Shown here one piece after another: positions 11,122-22,833 of a stretch of 64,000 bases of DNA. A model generated the notes under the pieces. The model saw nothing but the letters and a program-made list of their open reading frames with translations. It had not been told where the DNA came from and made no database searches. This stretch comes from Nemophila menziesii (lineage: Eukaryota; Streptophyta; Magnoliopsida; Boraginales; Hydrophyllaceae). A program made the translations under genes and the position numbers. Position 1 is the stretch's first letter; each line of letters begins with the position of its first letter. Location: the NCBI GenBank assembly GCA_029959085.1, contig JARWIR010000002.1, positions 36,791,733-36,855,732 on the forward strand, given 5' to 3'.

Positions 11122-11305
11122 AAATGGTGGTTGTGGTTGTGGTTGTGGTTATGTAATTAATAGGTAGTTCTTTGTTGGTGGTGGATGTTGTTTTGGTGGT
11201 GATTGTGGTGGTTGTGGTGGTAGGGCGGTGGTGGGGGTGGAGGTGGTGGTCGTGGTGGTTGTGGAAGTCGGGTTGGGTGGTAGTGGTGGTTGTGGTGGGA
11301 GGTTG
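11122..11305 (+). repeat. GGT/GTT-rich minisatellite
   Basis: About 180 bp made almost only of GGT, TGT and GTGG units, for example repeated GGTTGTGG. There are almost no cytosines on the plus strand. The strong G skew and many GG/GGG runs make it a candidate for G-quadruplex formation. No open frame of note. Confidence 0.8.
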
Positions 11306-11439
11306 TAATACGATGGTTAAATTTAAATGATACGTAATAGAGTAATTAAAGGATTATATAAGGGTATTATTGCCAAAGGGTTATTTTTAATAAAGAATTT
11401 TCTTGGGGTTTTTTTTAACAAATACGTTTTTTAATAGGT

Positions 11440-13120
11440 TTTATTCAATTAATGACTATATATATAAGATTTAATAATGAAAAACGGTTAACTCTTACTA
11501 ATATGAGATGGATACCTGGTCTAATAAGAAACCTCATTTACTTAGGTGTTTTAGATGACCTTGGTTGTGTATATGAAGTACCCAACGGTGTGATTAATGT
11601 GTATAAGATTACTACACATGTCATATATGGAAAGAAATATTCTGGTTTATGTATTTTTGATAGTTTATGCAATACTTCTGATTTGAATACCATTAATACT
11701 AATATTGATTATGTAGCAACTATTAAGTTGCATTTGTAGCTTGGTCATATGAGTCATTTAGGACTCAGTGTGCTAAGCAATGATGTCTTGCTAGGTAAAG
11801 ATTCAATCTCTACTCTTAACTTCTAAGAGCCATGTGTGTTATGCTAAACGTGTCTATACATCTCTTGTAGCTGCTACTGAGGTTAGTCATGTTGAACCTG
11901 CCACTTATACTAAGGTTTTAAATTCTAAAGATGAGTATTTGTGGATTAATGCTATGAAAGAGGAAATGAATTCTTTACATGCTAATAAAAGATCGATTCT
12001 TATAACCTATGTCCATAAATTGAATAACTGTAGAGTTTTTTATAATATAAAAGAAAGTGTAAATGAATCTGACCCACCTAGGTACAAGGTTAGACTTATA
12101 GCAAAATGTTAAACTCAAAAAGAACGTATTGATATTAATGAAATCTTTGCCCATGTTGTTAAATTTAAAACCATAAGAATGATGTTAGCCTATGTAGCTT
12201 ACTTTGACTTAGTATTAGAGCAATTTGATGTTAAAACAGATTTTTTTACATAGTGATTATGTTTGTTTATGTAAAAAATCTGTATATGTCATAAACAATC
12301 TCATAGGCAATGTATAAAATATTTGATACATCTGTAATTAGTTTGGGCTTTAAAAGAAGTGAATATATTGGTTTTCTTATTTATCTTGATGCTTCTGAAT
12401 TATGGTATATATTTTATTTTATATGGATGATATGTTGCGTATAAGTAATTCTATGTAGCAAATTAACAAGTTAAAAGATGATCTTAATTTTGAGTTTGAT
12501 ATGAAGGACCTTGGCAAAGCTAAGAAAAATATGGGTATGGATACTGAAAGAAATATAAAACTATGTAAGCTAAAATTACATCAAAATTCTTATTTCTTAA
12601 ATTAGTTGAAAGGTATGAAAATTATCAATGCTAATATGTTGATATACCTTTAGCTAGTCATTTTGTACTTAATAGATTGTAGTGTCCCAAAACTGTTTCT
12701 GAAAAAGTAAAAATGAGTTACTTTCCATATCAAATGTGATAGGGTCACTTATGTATTCCATGATTGGAACTATACTTGATTTATCTTATGCAATTTCACT
12801 TCTGAGTAGATATATATCCAATCCAGGATTAGATCATGGACGTGCTTTAAAATGAGTAGTTTCTCATATTAACAATACTATAAATGTTGGATTATGTCTA
12901 ATCCAAAATTAGATCATTGACGTGCTTTAAAATAAATAGTTTCTTATATTAACAATACTATAAATGTTGGATTATGTTGTAGAAACCGGAATGCCCTTTT
13001 CGACTTGGTATGTTATGTAGATGCATACTTTTCTGGTGATAGAAACTGTAGGAAGTCAACCACTTCCTACCGTTTCAATGCAACGTGAAACTCTAAAAGT
13101 TGCTGGATAGAATTAGAAAG
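11440..13120 (+). pseudogene. Copia-C: decayed plus-strand Ty1/copia pol
   Basis: Plus-strand relic read through many stops and shifts. 11452-11739 is the protease to GAG-pre-integrase region (LTLTNMRWIPGLIRNLIYLG). Soon after, at 11834-12112, comes the start of RT (EYLWINAMKEEMNSLHANK, then RYKVRLIAKC), so the whole integrase is missing. Later pieces give the RT segment with MKDLGKAK (about 12500) and the RNase H segment VCYVDAYFSGD (about 13005). Related in layout to Copia-D and the fragment at 25788. No LTR could be delimited. Confidence 0.7.
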
Positions 13121-13540
13121 TGAAATTATTTACGATGCCACGTGACCTTAAAAGAGAATTTATAGGAGTACTTTTATATCCATATAGGATTGTGAATCAC
13201 GGTTGCGTGACCACTGAGAATTTGCAATTCAGAGTTGTAATGAAGAAATAGTCGGCGTGGCTCGAACTTGTCCGCTCTTGAAGGATGACGATATTTGTAA
13301 TGGGCTACGTCATTTCAACCTAGCCCATGACCCATTCATATTTTTTAAGTTATAAATATCAGCTATAAACATAAGAAACTCATCCTTTGGCCGCTAGAGC
13401 TTAATTTCCAAGAAGAATTTTGACCAAAGACGAGCGTTGGAGATTCACCTTATAACCTCTGCACCTCGTCATCTCTAAGATTTGAGTAATTAGAGTTAAA
13501 TTATTTTGTCTTTAATTTAATTATACTCTTTATATTTAGT
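13121..13540 (+). promoter_or_regulatory. Promoter-like interval, possibly an LTR remnant
   Basis: No open frame. It contains a TATA-like TTATAAATATC near 13351, followed by a GC-richer leader. This layout resembles an LTR promoter in plus orientation. It lies directly between the RNase H end of Copia-C and another LTR, so it could be part of the Copia-C 3' LTR. No terminal repeats were found to prove that. Confidence 0.3.
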
Positions 13541-15037
13541 TTGTATTATGCAAAATTAAACTAAGATAAAATAAGCCGAAAAAAATGCACTAATCACCCT
13601 AGACAAGCACGGTACTACAAGTATTACAGGACGTATCAAGTTTTAATGATAAGAATAATTTGTTCTCAGGGACATAGTGTGTTACACGAATAAGCAAATA
13701 ATCAGAGTAGCAATTAATAATTAAAAGACAGAAAATAAATACGATTGATTGAGATATGATTAATTAAACTAAGTAAAAGTAAAGACAATAAAATAAATAT
13801 GAGGGAATTTGAGATGAGAGAGTATAGCTTATGTTTTACTAGTATGAACTAATCCTTCTAATTCTTTCTATCAATTCGAGTTTATAAGGGAGGTAATAGC
13901 TCTTAGATATGTAGTCAGGATTCTAAATTCCTACCTATACCCATAGAGAGAATAGGTAGTCTACGACACAATCACGATGTAACCTTAAATAGGGTTATCC
14001 TACGCCACTAGGTTCCTAAGCAGATCTTTCCTTTAATTGGTGTTATGGTGATTAAAAATCCTAATGACTATCTAGTTAGGCTGGTGTTGTCATGACCAAT
14101 TCCTTATTCTAGACGTTTATGTGGTGTTTCAATAATTAGACACCCTTCCAGGCGACCATCTAACTACTATTAGCAAAGCCCTAAATTGATCAGGTTTAAG
14201 ACATACAATAAATCAAAGCACATAAAACAGATATTTGGTTAAGTAGCTAGAATCAGATTAAAACATATAATTTCCAAAGAAACTTAGATCAAAAAAGAAA
14301 ATAGAATTCATAGATTTTACATAATGCAAAACCCAAACTATGGAAAAATTATTTCATACCTGAAAGAAATAAACTAAAAGATTGATACAAAGATGTCATC
14401 TTGCTCTCTTGAATGACTCTAGTGATATAAAACTTAAAGAATAACTTCTCGGAGGCAAGGATGAATTTACAAAGGTTTAAGGGTGTATTTAGAGGTGTTT
14501 AGAAGACCTAATTTGTTTTCTTGGAGTGGAAGACAAGTAACTTGGACTCCAAGTCCAACTCAAATTCGTAACACTAAAATATAGAAACAGTAATTATCCG
14601 TTTGACACGTTCCAATAGTCTAAATTGATCGTCCTGGAAAGCTCTATATCTTTGATTCTAACCAATCTTTCAAATTTCTAGCCAATCCTGAGTTATGATC
14701 ACTTCTATGGTCTTAGGTGCTGGAATTCAGATTTATTTCACATCTTCCTCTTTCCATATCTTATGTTTTCCTTCCTTATCTCCAATTTCTATGCATATCT
14801 TCTTTCCTTTATCTCTTAGAATTGACTTGGCATATAATTAATCACCATATATATCTTTAAATCTTCACAATTAACAAAAAATATAACCCAATATGCTCTA
14901 AAAATAATAAATCATTAAATCAAGACGAGAAATAGGAAAGTACAATAATACATATGAAAATCGAGTATTTAGACTTCTAAAACGCTAAAAATGATGTCTC
15001 CAACTAATATTAAATCATCATAAATGGGGAGACATCA
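13541..15037 (-). repeat. Athila-type LTR (G3 family), solo or truncated
   Basis: Minus-strand LTR related to the G3 5' LTR at 47944-49427. Shared landmarks are GTATTACAGG...CAAGTTTTAATGATAAG near 13620-13650, AGGATTCTAAATTCCTACCTA near 13918, and AAAATGATGTCTCC with GGAGACATCA at the right end (14992-15001 and 15028-15037). The right end is therefore firm. The left end, expected to read TGGTGG, is not found, so it is truncated or decayed there. No PBS or PPT adjoins it. Confidence 0.7.
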
Positions 15038-15079
15038 CTTACTACTTGTAATTACATGAACCACTAAATATTTCTTTAA

Positions 15080-15410
15080 CTTTTAATTAAATTATTCAAG
15101 GGTTAATGCCCAATAGGCACCTGCCACCTTACACCCTTACCTATAAAAGACACCGTCTTTTTTAAAGAACAACGAGAAATGGGAAGATTCTCATTACTCA
15201 AAGTTTGAGTAATGGTAAGCTTCCCATTACTCAAAGTGTGAGTTATGGGAAGCTTCCCATAACTCAAACGACTCTTTTTATGGGAAAGAAAAGGAAAAAG
15301 CAAAATATATGTGGTCTTTTATGGGAAAAAAAAAATAATGGTTGGGGTGAGAGTGAATTAATTCTATCATGAGATGTTTCTTGGGCAATAATCCTTTATT
15401 TAATTGAGTT
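15080..15410. mobile_element. Putative MITE with inverted ends and internal HindIII-type palindromes
   Basis: Ends form an inverted repeat: AAGGGTTAATGCCCAA at 15098-15113 and TTGGGCAATAATCCTT at 15381-15396 (2 mismatches in 16). Outside these, AATTAAAT-like sequence is also mirrored. Inside, 15175-15275 repeats CCCATTACTCAAAG and GGGAAGCTTCCCAT in alternating orientation, giving nested hairpins. No coding capacity is believable; the 66-codon minus frame just follows the repeats. Family and target-site duplication are not established. Confidence 0.45.
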
Positions 15411-16090
15411 GGGATTAAGAAATTTCGATTGACAATATGTTTAAAATAATACTACTTGTGTTCTGATAAAATAGTAGGTAGCTTAAGTAATTACCTTCGG
15501 CGTCCACAGGGTTTTTAATTGCGGAATTAGCATATATGCGCCTAGTGCGAGGTACTGAACCGAGAGGTCTTGCACATTAGGTAGTCAATAGGGTAGGAGC
15601 TTAATTCACTGACAGTAGTTAGAATGATAGTTGAATCCCAACTAATGTGATATTACCCATTCAACTTTATTCCTAGAAACGCAATTCAATATAATAGGTT
15701 CATACTTCCAGTCTTAGCTATAATCTTACTTGCATAATTAGATTAATCACTTAGAAAACAAAACATTAACTTTAATTTCTTTTATTCAAAATATTTAAAA
15801 CCATCTAGTCTAATATTGAACACGAGTTAAAGTAACTACTTAAATCCCTGAGAACGGACTTGTTTTAATTATTATTACTGGTAACGACTTGTACACTTGG
15901 GGAGATTTAATTTTGGTCTTTTATGTGTATACGTTTTTTACATTCATTATTTTATCACACACTCGAGCCCACCAGATTTGATCTTAGGTTGTGATCACTT
16001 TCAAGAGTGTATCAATTGTCTCTCGTAGATTGATTCAGTGTGTATGTAAATAATTCAACGTGGATGTAAGTGTTAGTGCTAAACCACAAT
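15411..16090 (+). repeat. Degraded plus-strand gypsy-type LTR remnant
   Basis: Near 15850-15905 it has CCTGAGAACGGACTTG, then ACTTGTACACTTGG. This is the same layout as the terminal part of the plus-strand G2 LTR, which has CCTTGGAACGAATCTG then CCGTACACTTGCGG. Upstream is AT-rich sequence with mirrored TTAATTCACT/TAATGTGATATTACC segments. No PBS follows at 15960-16100. Ends are uncertain. Confidence 0.4.
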
Positions 16091-16763
16091 AAAAACGTTG
16101 TATTCGTTTATCTTTCTGCACTTTTCATACTTCTTATTTTTTTATATTAAAACTCGATTTGAACGTTTACTTTTACTATCTTATCAAAATCAAGAAATCA
16201 ACCTTTCAAAATATATTTACAACATGAACCTTTTTGGCATGATTAGTAACATAGAAAATCAGTATTTAGAAGACTTCAAAGATTTGTTTTTGCAGAGGTT
16301 TGTAAATTCAGAGGATTTAAATGTTTTTGCGAATAAATAAGCTTAATAAATAAGTTTTAAAGGTGTTGAGATGTCACTTTTTGAGAGGTCACAAGGATAT
16401 TAATACACCATGATGGTAAATTCTAGAAAGACAAGGATTTACTGACGAAAATGAGGTGATGTTTACTTGTTTTTGGCTGAAGTAAATGAGTTTGTTTAGA
16501 AGAGATAGCGTTTAAGAGAGAAGGAAAACATTTTCTACCCTTAGGCCGAGCAAAGGAATGCATTTTTCAGTTATTAATTCAAGGCTAGATGAATTTGACT
16601 AAGACAAAAAGATAGGACCTTTATGATAGAAAGTTAACCTCACAGTATGTGAGTTGTTTATTGTGTATATTTGTAGAAGAGTTAATTACATCAAGATAAA
16701 CATAAGAAGTAAACAAAAGAGTTACAAGTGAGCTGCAACTCTACAACTCTAAATAGATATGCA
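16091..16763 (-). other. Unassigned interval, right part possibly Copia-B 3' LTR
   Basis: The plus frame 16098-16340 is hydrophobic then polar and I do not recognise it. Sequence at about 16620-16763 lies immediately downstream (minus strand) of Copia-B RNase H and would be the start of its 3' LTR. Minus-strand features such as ACACAATAAACAACTC fit an LTR transcript end, but no terminal repeat can be matched. Confidence 0.3.
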
Positions 16764-17345
16764 TTATATTTTACGGTTTGACTTATCTTTGTAATTAATC
16801 TCGTCATTATCTTTAGAGATAATTCTACTCGATAAAACTTTCTCGCAAGTTGAAGGGGGGACCACAGAAAGCTTGAGGTGCAGCAACTCAAATCTTGGAC
16901 AATATAATGGCTTGGTGAGGATGTCAGCCAATTGCTTGTCAGTAGAAATGTGTTGAATTCTAAGTGATCCATCAACTAATCTTTCCCGAACAAAGTGTAA
17001 ATCAATCTCTATGTGCCTTCTATTATTATGTGATAATGGATTCGAAGCCATATAGATGGATCTTATATTGTCACAGTAGATAATAGGTGGCTTGGAATGT
17101 GGGATCTTCAGAAATTTTAAGATATGTAATGTCCCCATAAGTTCTGATGTAAGTGACGTTAAGGCTCGATATTCTGCTTCACAACTAGATTTGGAAACCG
17201 CTGGTTGTTTCTTAGAACTCCATGCGATTATATTTCCACCTAGATAAACACTATAACCAGGTGTGGATCGTATAGTGTCAGGGCATCCAGCCCAATCTGC
17301 ATCAGAATATCCGATTTTATTCATATCCTTGCAAGGAGTAAACAT
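16764..17345 (-). pseudogene. Copia-B RNase H region
   Basis: A 193-residue minus-strand frame covering the copia RNase H domain, which removes RNA from the RNA-DNA hybrid. Catalytic positions are visible: IGYSDADWAGCPDT (Asp), SSCEAEYRALTSL (Glu) and IIYCDNIRSIY (Asp). The end has the typical ADILTKPL segment. This frame is intact across the domain, but upstream RT is split by stops and by Copia-A, so the element is dead. Confidence 0.85.
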
Positions 17346-17375
17346 AATTCCATGAGATAACGTTCCTTTTATGTA

Positions 17376-18262
17376 TCACAAGATTCGTTTAGCTACTATG
17401 AGATGAGATTCAGTATGACTTTGCATGAATTGACATATAGAATTAACCGCAAATGAGATGTCCGGGCGATTCATAGTTAAGTACAACAAGGCGCCAATTA
17501 ATTGGTGAAATTCAGAAGGATCATTTAATTGTTCACCTTCGGCTGCAATTGGGCTCGAAGATGTCATGGGTGTAGAAATCGGTTTTGCACCATCAAGACC
17601 ATATTGTTATAGGAGTTCTAGTGAGTACTTTGTTTGAGATAATAAAATTCCAGATTAACTATGATGTACCTTCATGCCCAAGAAGTGGTTTAAATTCCCA
17701 AGATCCTTCATGTCAAAGGACTGAGAAAGTGTGCCAATAAAGTCTGCAATATGAGAGATTGAATCCCCTGTAATAGTTATATCATCAACGTAAATAAGAA
17801 GAATAATTAAATGGGCTTCGGTGAAGCGAATAAATAGAGATGCATCATGATGCGAGTGAGAGAAATTGCACGATAACAAAATAGTGCTAATCTTATGATA
17901 CCACGCTCGTAGAGCCTGCTTGTGACCATATAAAGACTTGTGTAATTTGCACACATGGGATGGAAAATTTGAATCAATAAACCACATATGTTGTATCATA
18001 TAGACACTTTTCAATAAATATCCATGTAAAAATGCATTTTTCACGTCTAGTTGCCGCAATTCCCATTTATTGGAGAGAGCTAGTGTCAAGATAATGCGAG
18101 TAGTTTCCGGACGAACGACTGGGCTAAACGTGTCTCTATAATCTCGGCCTGGTTGTTTATTATACCCCTTTGCGACAAATCGGGCTTTATATCTTTCCAA
18201 ACTCCCATCAAAATTCTGCTTTATTCGAAATACCCATTTACACCATATAATATTCACGTCAA
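17376..18262 (-). pseudogene. Copia-B reverse transcriptase, interrupted by Copia-A
   Basis: Frame 17655-18257 starts within the RT finger region (IIWCKWVFRIKQNFDGSLER, then FVAKGYNKQ) and includes LDVKNAFLHG and the catalytic IYVDDITITG box. Frame 17376-17567 continues with NRPDISFAVNSICQFMQS. The right edge is the insertion point of Copia-A: reading resumes on the other side at 22834. A stop near 17656 and a shift near 17370 break the frame. Confidence 0.85.
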
Positions 18263-18485
18263 TGATAAGAGTATGATTTGTATTGAGTAAAAAGATAAAG
18301 ATAAAATGTATTTGATATATTTATTGTGTGTAAATTATCAGTACAAAAATGTTGTTTATATAGAGAACACAATGAACTGTTCTCCAATTTACTAAGATGC
18401 CTTTATAACAACTTTTGTCATTTTGTGAATGAAAATACTATTGTGTGAGGTGCATTCTATCTAATGTGCACTGCATTGCTTATCA
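18263..18485 (-). repeat. Copia-A 3' LTR
   Basis: A 223 bp LTR starting TGATAAGAGTATG and ending GCTTATCA on the plus strand. It closely matches 22609-22833 and 2188-2414. It keeps the perfect inverted terminal TGATAAG/CTTATCA that has worn to CTTATTA in the 5' LTRs. Confidence 0.9.
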
Positions 18486-18498
18486 TCCCCCCTCAAGC
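18486..18498 (-). other. Copia-A polypurine tract
   Basis: On the minus strand GCTTGAGGGGGGA stands immediately before the 3' LTR. This is the standard plus-strand primer of copia elements. Confidence 0.8.
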
Positions 18499-18619
18499 TA
18501 ACAACGCTTAAGAGAGGTAGCTTGACAATTAAGGAAGAAAAGATAGTTGCAGTTAATCCTTTTGTAAATATATCAACTATTTGAGAATGTGAAGGCACAT
18601 AAGTGACAATGAGATTATT

Positions 18620-18868
18620 TTATTTGACTTTCTCTCGTATGTAATGAAAATCCACATCTATATGACGTGTTTGAGTGTTAAAAACCGGATTCGAAGCAAG
18701 TGCAATAGCAGATATATTGTCACAATAAATGACAGGAGTAACAATAGGAATAAACAATCTCTTCAGCAAAATTTTTAGCCATTTTAACTCAGCAGAGACA
18801 TAGGCCATATCTCTATATTCTGCTTCTGTAGAAGAACGAGATATAGTTGATTGTTTCTTTGATCCCAT
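18620..18868 (-). pseudogene. Copia-A RNase H C-terminal part
   Basis: Minus-strand frame of 82 residues with ISRSSTEAEYRDMAYVSAEL (catalytic Glu) and VIYCDNISAIALASNP (catalytic Asp), and the end DVDFHYIREKV. The N-terminal part of RNase H, with the first Asp, lies in another frame near 18900-18960. It is followed by the PPT after about 120 bp. Confidence 0.8.
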
Positions 18869-18935
18869 GAAATAAGATTTGAGCTTAGCAAGATACAGTA
18901 GCCTGTTATAGAGCGCGTATCAGTTGAATTACTTC

Positions 18936-19965
18936 CTATTCTGAGTGGGAGAATGCTTTTAAACTCAGAGTGGAAGAATTGAAGGTTAAAGAGTAATGTA
19001 GAGTACCCTTAACATAACATAATAGTTTCTTTAAACCATCATAATCAGAATTAGTAGGCTTGTGCATAGATTGACACAATTGATTAACAATAAACGAAAC
19101 ATCATGACCTTTTATTGTTAAATATTGTAGAGCTCCAGTTAGAGTACGAAAAAGAAATGGATCTTTAAAGAGATGAAGACCATGAGAAGTCTGCACATTA
19201 TATTTGCTAAGTGTTGGTAATGGAGAGCTCTTACAATCAACCAATCCTACCTTTTGTAATATAGAAGCTGCATAATGGGCCTGAGAAACAACCAAATTAG
19301 GTGTAGAAGATATAACTTCCAAACCAAAAAAATAAGATAAAAGACCAAGGTCTTTCATAGCAAACCAAGTCCTCAAAGCATTAATAATAGATATAACACC
19401 ATCCACATCACCACTTGTTACAATAATATCATCGACATAGACCAAAATTATAGTTCATTGATCATTATTTTGACGAATAAACATGGAGGAATCGGCTGGA
19501 CAAGCAATAAAACCTTGAGAATCAAGAAACATAGTAAGAAGTCGATTCCATGCTCTAGGAGCCTACTTAAGTCCATATAAAGATTGATTAAGTTTACAAA
19601 CAAAAGAAGGATGTTGAGCATCAATAAAACCTGTTGGTTGAGTCATATAAACATCCTCATCCAATTTACCATGTAGAAAAGCATTAGACACATCCAATTG
19701 ATGAATAGGCCAAGTATAGTATGGCAAGAGATAAAAATAACTTGTATAGTCTGATGCTTGACAACAGGACTAAAGGTCTATGTATAATCAAGTCCATATT
19801 CTTGAAGAAAACCGCGTGTAACTAATCTAGCTTTGTATCAAGAAATAGAGCCATCAACATTGCATTTTATTTTTATAAACCCACTTGCAAGAGATTGGAG
19901 TCCTACCAAGAGGAGGACGAACCAAATCCCAAGTAGATTGTTTTACAAGTGAAGTAAACTCATCA
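18936..19965 (-). pseudogene. Copia-A reverse transcriptase
   Basis: Frame 18936-19445 begins at the catalytic box (MVYVDDIIVTSG, YVDD intact) and continues with FAMKDLGLLSYFFGLEV and SQAHYAASILQKVGL. The N-terminal RT, about 19446-19965, is readable only in pieces: LYGLKQAPRAW- and [13 protein letters not shown] segments with frame changes and stops. It uses element RNA as template. Confidence 0.75.
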
Positions 19966-19966
19966 G

Positions 19967-21144
19967 TCATAGCTTTTTGCCAATGTTGGATTTAGCTGCT
20001 TCTTTGTAAGAGGTAAGTTCAATAATAGGAGGACTGGGTATAGTGGATTGACACTTATAAGATGGTTTGAGAGAACCAGTTTTAGTTCTAGTGATCATAT
20101 GATGTGTAGGTAAATTAGAGGATCTTTTGGAAGATAAAGGTTGAGAAGGTATAGAAGAATAATAAGAAGTAGATATATTAAACTCAAATGGTTTACTTAA
20201 TGCATTGGGATTGATTGAAGAGCCAAAAATATCTACATGATCTGAGTAAGAAGACTCAAGAGTAGTAGTAGGAGATACAGGACAATCTTGAAAAGGAAAG
20301 ATAGAATCATTAAACACTACATGTCTAGACACAAAAAGATTGTTATATATTAATGAAAAACACTTATAACCTTTGCTAATTGAACAATAACCCAGAAAGA
20401 CACAAGGCTCAGATAAAGGAGCTAACTTATTTGGTGCATAAGGTCTTAACCATGGATAGCATAAGCAACCAAAAATGCGCAAATGAGAGTAAGTAGGCTT
20501 GACTCCAAACAAGGTTTGAAAAGGAGAAGAATTAGATAAAACAGGGGTTGGTAAAATATTAATAAAAATAAATAGCTGCAGACAAAGCTTCAAGCCAAAA
20601 CTTTTGAGGAGCAAAACTATGTGATAATAAGGAACGAGTAGTTTCTATCAAATGTTTGTGTTTGCACTCAGCATCACAATTTTGTTTAGATGTGTGAGGA
20701 TAGGAATTTTGATGTATAACACCATGAGTTTGAAGAAATGAAGCAAATTTTTGATTAATGTTTTCCACCATTATCAGAACGGATAATCTTAATTTTTGAA
20801 TGAATCTGTGTTTGAATCATAATATAAAACGTTCGAAAAATACGACACACATCAGACTTGAGAGCTAAGGGATAAACCCAAGTAAAACGACTATAATCAT
20901 CAATAAAGACTACATAATATTTGAAGGAAGAAACATAAATAATAGGTAATGGACCCCATACATCACTATGAACTAAATCAAATAAAGAACTAGACTTAGT
21001 AATATATAAAGAAAAAGGTATCTTATGACTTTTAAAAGTAGCACAAGCATTACAATCAACAAGAGGAACATAAATTTGAGTATGTAAAGTGGAAGATATA
21101 GAAGCTGAAGCAAAAGAGGATGCATGACCCAATCTGAGTGCCAT
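19967..21144 (-). pseudogene. Copia-A integrase
   Basis: Three overlapping minus-strand frames. 20755-21144 has the zinc-binding end (CNACATFKSHKIPF) and the catalytic core start (HSDVWGP, FIDDYSRFTWVYPL, IRSDNGG). 20559-20771 has FLQTHGVIHQNSYPHTSKQN, with Asp/Gln in place of the usual NGxxER segment (here NCDAECKHKH, so the catalytic Glu region is altered). 19967-20614 has RIFGCLCYPWLRPYAPNKL and the linker MITRTKTGS to RT. Two frame changes break it. Confidence 0.8.
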
Positions 21145-21215
21145 AATCTAGCTGAAGATGACACACACTTGGAGGAGAGACACTTGACCGATGTAGATAA
21201 ATTTTAGGATGAAGA

Positions 21216-21760
21216 CTACTGACTGGAACCAAAGGATATTGAATAGAGTCCATCATTACAAAGGCCCTGAAACAACAAAACATTAGAAGAGGAATCATGA
21301 ATTGACACAGATGAGGAAGAAAACACGAGATAACAATTATTGTGATGGGTAAATTTTGATATAGACAACAAATTTGAGGAAATGGATAGAACATGTAAAA
21401 TAGTATGTAATTGAAAAGAGGAGGGAGAAGTGTGAAGCTTACTATTCCCAACATGAGAAATATCAAGTGTTTGACCACTCCCAACAACAACACCACCAGC
21501 ACCTTGATATGGAGAATGTTTTTGAAGTAAAGTAAGCTCTGGTGTGACATGACTATTATCACAGGAGTCCAAGTACCATAATTATGGATCATAGGTATTA
21601 GTAGTCTGAGAATTTTCCATCATAGCAGTTCGATTTTGAGCACGTGGTGAAGAAAAATTGATAAAATCAGTCCTCTTCCAGCAATCAAGTGCAGAGTGAC
21701 CATAGCGAGTGCAAATTTGACATGTAGGAGTGTTAGAACTAAAACCAGTTATATTATATA
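21216..21760 (-). pseudogene. Copia-A protease and gag zinc knuckle
   Basis: Frame 21216-21572 is the protease and GAG-pre-integrase region. The active site reads MDSCDNSHVTP, so the DSG triad has become DSC, which should inactivate it. Upstream (21573-21760) is the CCHC knuckle equivalent to 1253-1333 of the left copy. A 178-residue frame over the same bases (21056-21592) is a shadow. Confidence 0.7.
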
Positions 21761-21959
21761 CAAATGAAAAAATTTCACCATTAATAGAATAGTTATTATG
21801 AGAAAACCCTCTTGAACGACCTCTTCCACGAGCACGATTAGAATAACCACAACCACGATTAGAGGGATTTAAAGAATTTCAAGAATTTGAAGAAGGGGTA
21901 GAAGGTGAAAATAGAGTAGTGCGAGAATTGCTCGATAATTCACCAGAATCATCCATCTT

Positions 21960-22596
21960 CATGTGAATTGCTTCAAATACTTGTAAGCTTCCAAGTGAGT
22001 GAAAAATGAGTGTAGAGGTTTGAGCATTTGTTATAAGAATGCTAGATTTAAATTGGTTAAATACACAAACATACTACGATCTTCCTTTTTTAATATTACA
22101 TAATTTCATTTTGAGTTGATGAATATGCGTTCGACATTGAGAAACAAAATTTTCTTCAAGTTTATACCAAACATCGAACGCATGAGGAAGCTTTACAACT
22201 TGAGCGAGAATAGAAGTAATCATAGAGGAAATCCTTCAATTGTTGATCCTCAATTAACCAAGTAGCAAACAAAGGATCAGTAGCAGCAAGTTGAGCTAAA
22301 TATTCATCAACGTGAGCTAAATAACCATGAGCTTCGAGAATCACCTCAAGTTGTGAACGCCATAAAACATAATTTGTAGAATCAAGTTTAATTTGTACCA
22401 AGATACTCCAATTTAGTCGAAGCACCAAAAGCCTAGGTGTAATCAATGAACTGGAGCTAATGTGAGGAGAGAGTGACGTCGAGGAGACGAAAAAGCCATG
22501 GAAATAGATATGCGGAAGCACAAATCGAGATAGCAGAGAGAGAGCTTTAAGAAACCATGAATGGCAGAAAAAGAAGCTAGAAAAATATCCTAGGCT
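21960..22596 (-). pseudogene. Copia-A gag
   Basis: Frame 22162-22608 holds STNYVLWRSQLEVILEAHGY and ATWLIEDQQLKDFLYDYF, the N-terminal half of copia Gag. Its first residues read through the PBS and are not coding. The true start is within this frame. After a shift near 22225 the second half follows to about 21960. It parallels 1335-2150 in the left copy. Confidence 0.7.
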
Positions 22597-22608
22597 AATC
22601 TGATACAA
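22597..22608 (-). other. Copia-A primer binding site
   Basis: On the minus strand TTGTATCAGATT follows the 5' LTR directly. It resembles TGGTATCAGAGC, the Met-tRNA primer site, with one change in the first eight bases. The left copy keeps TGGTATCA. Confidence 0.7.
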
Positions 22609-22833
22609 TGATAAGAGTATAATTTGTACTGAGTAAAAAGATAACGATAAAATGTATTTGATATATTTCTTGTGTGTAAATTATCAGAACGAAAATGTTG
22701 TTTATAGAGAACACAATGACTTGTCCTCCAATTTACTAAGATTCCTTTATAAGAACTTTTGTCATTTTGTGAATGAAAATACTATTGTGTGTGTGAGGTG
22801 CATTCTATCTAATGTGCACTACATTGCTTATTA
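22609..22833 (-). repeat. Copia-A 5' LTR
   Basis: A 225 bp LTR matching 18263-18485 and 2188-2414, with TGATAAGAG at the gag side and TGCTTATTA outside. Differences from the 3' LTR are scattered single bases plus a 4 bp TGTG difference, so the insertion is not recent. Confidence 0.9.

Larger units (their letters stand above)
18263..22833 (-). mobile_element. Copia-A, structurally complete Ty1/copia element (4571 bp)
   Basis: Two LTRs (18263-18485 and 22609-22833) with TG...CA-type ends, a PPT, a Met-type PBS, and gag, protease, integrase, RT and RNase H in copia order on the minus strand. It sits in Copia-B RT. The flanking pentamers are GTCAA (18258-18262) and GTTAG (22834-22838), a worn target-site duplication at best. 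Joining the flanks gives back continuous RT reading (SPNVNIIWCKW). All domains carry frame changes, so it is non-autonomous now. Confidence 0.9.

Noticed and set aside
15103..15303. 66-codon minus frame in the MITE-like element
   Set aside because: It consists of translated repeats (KLPITHTLSNGKL-type) and has no independent support.
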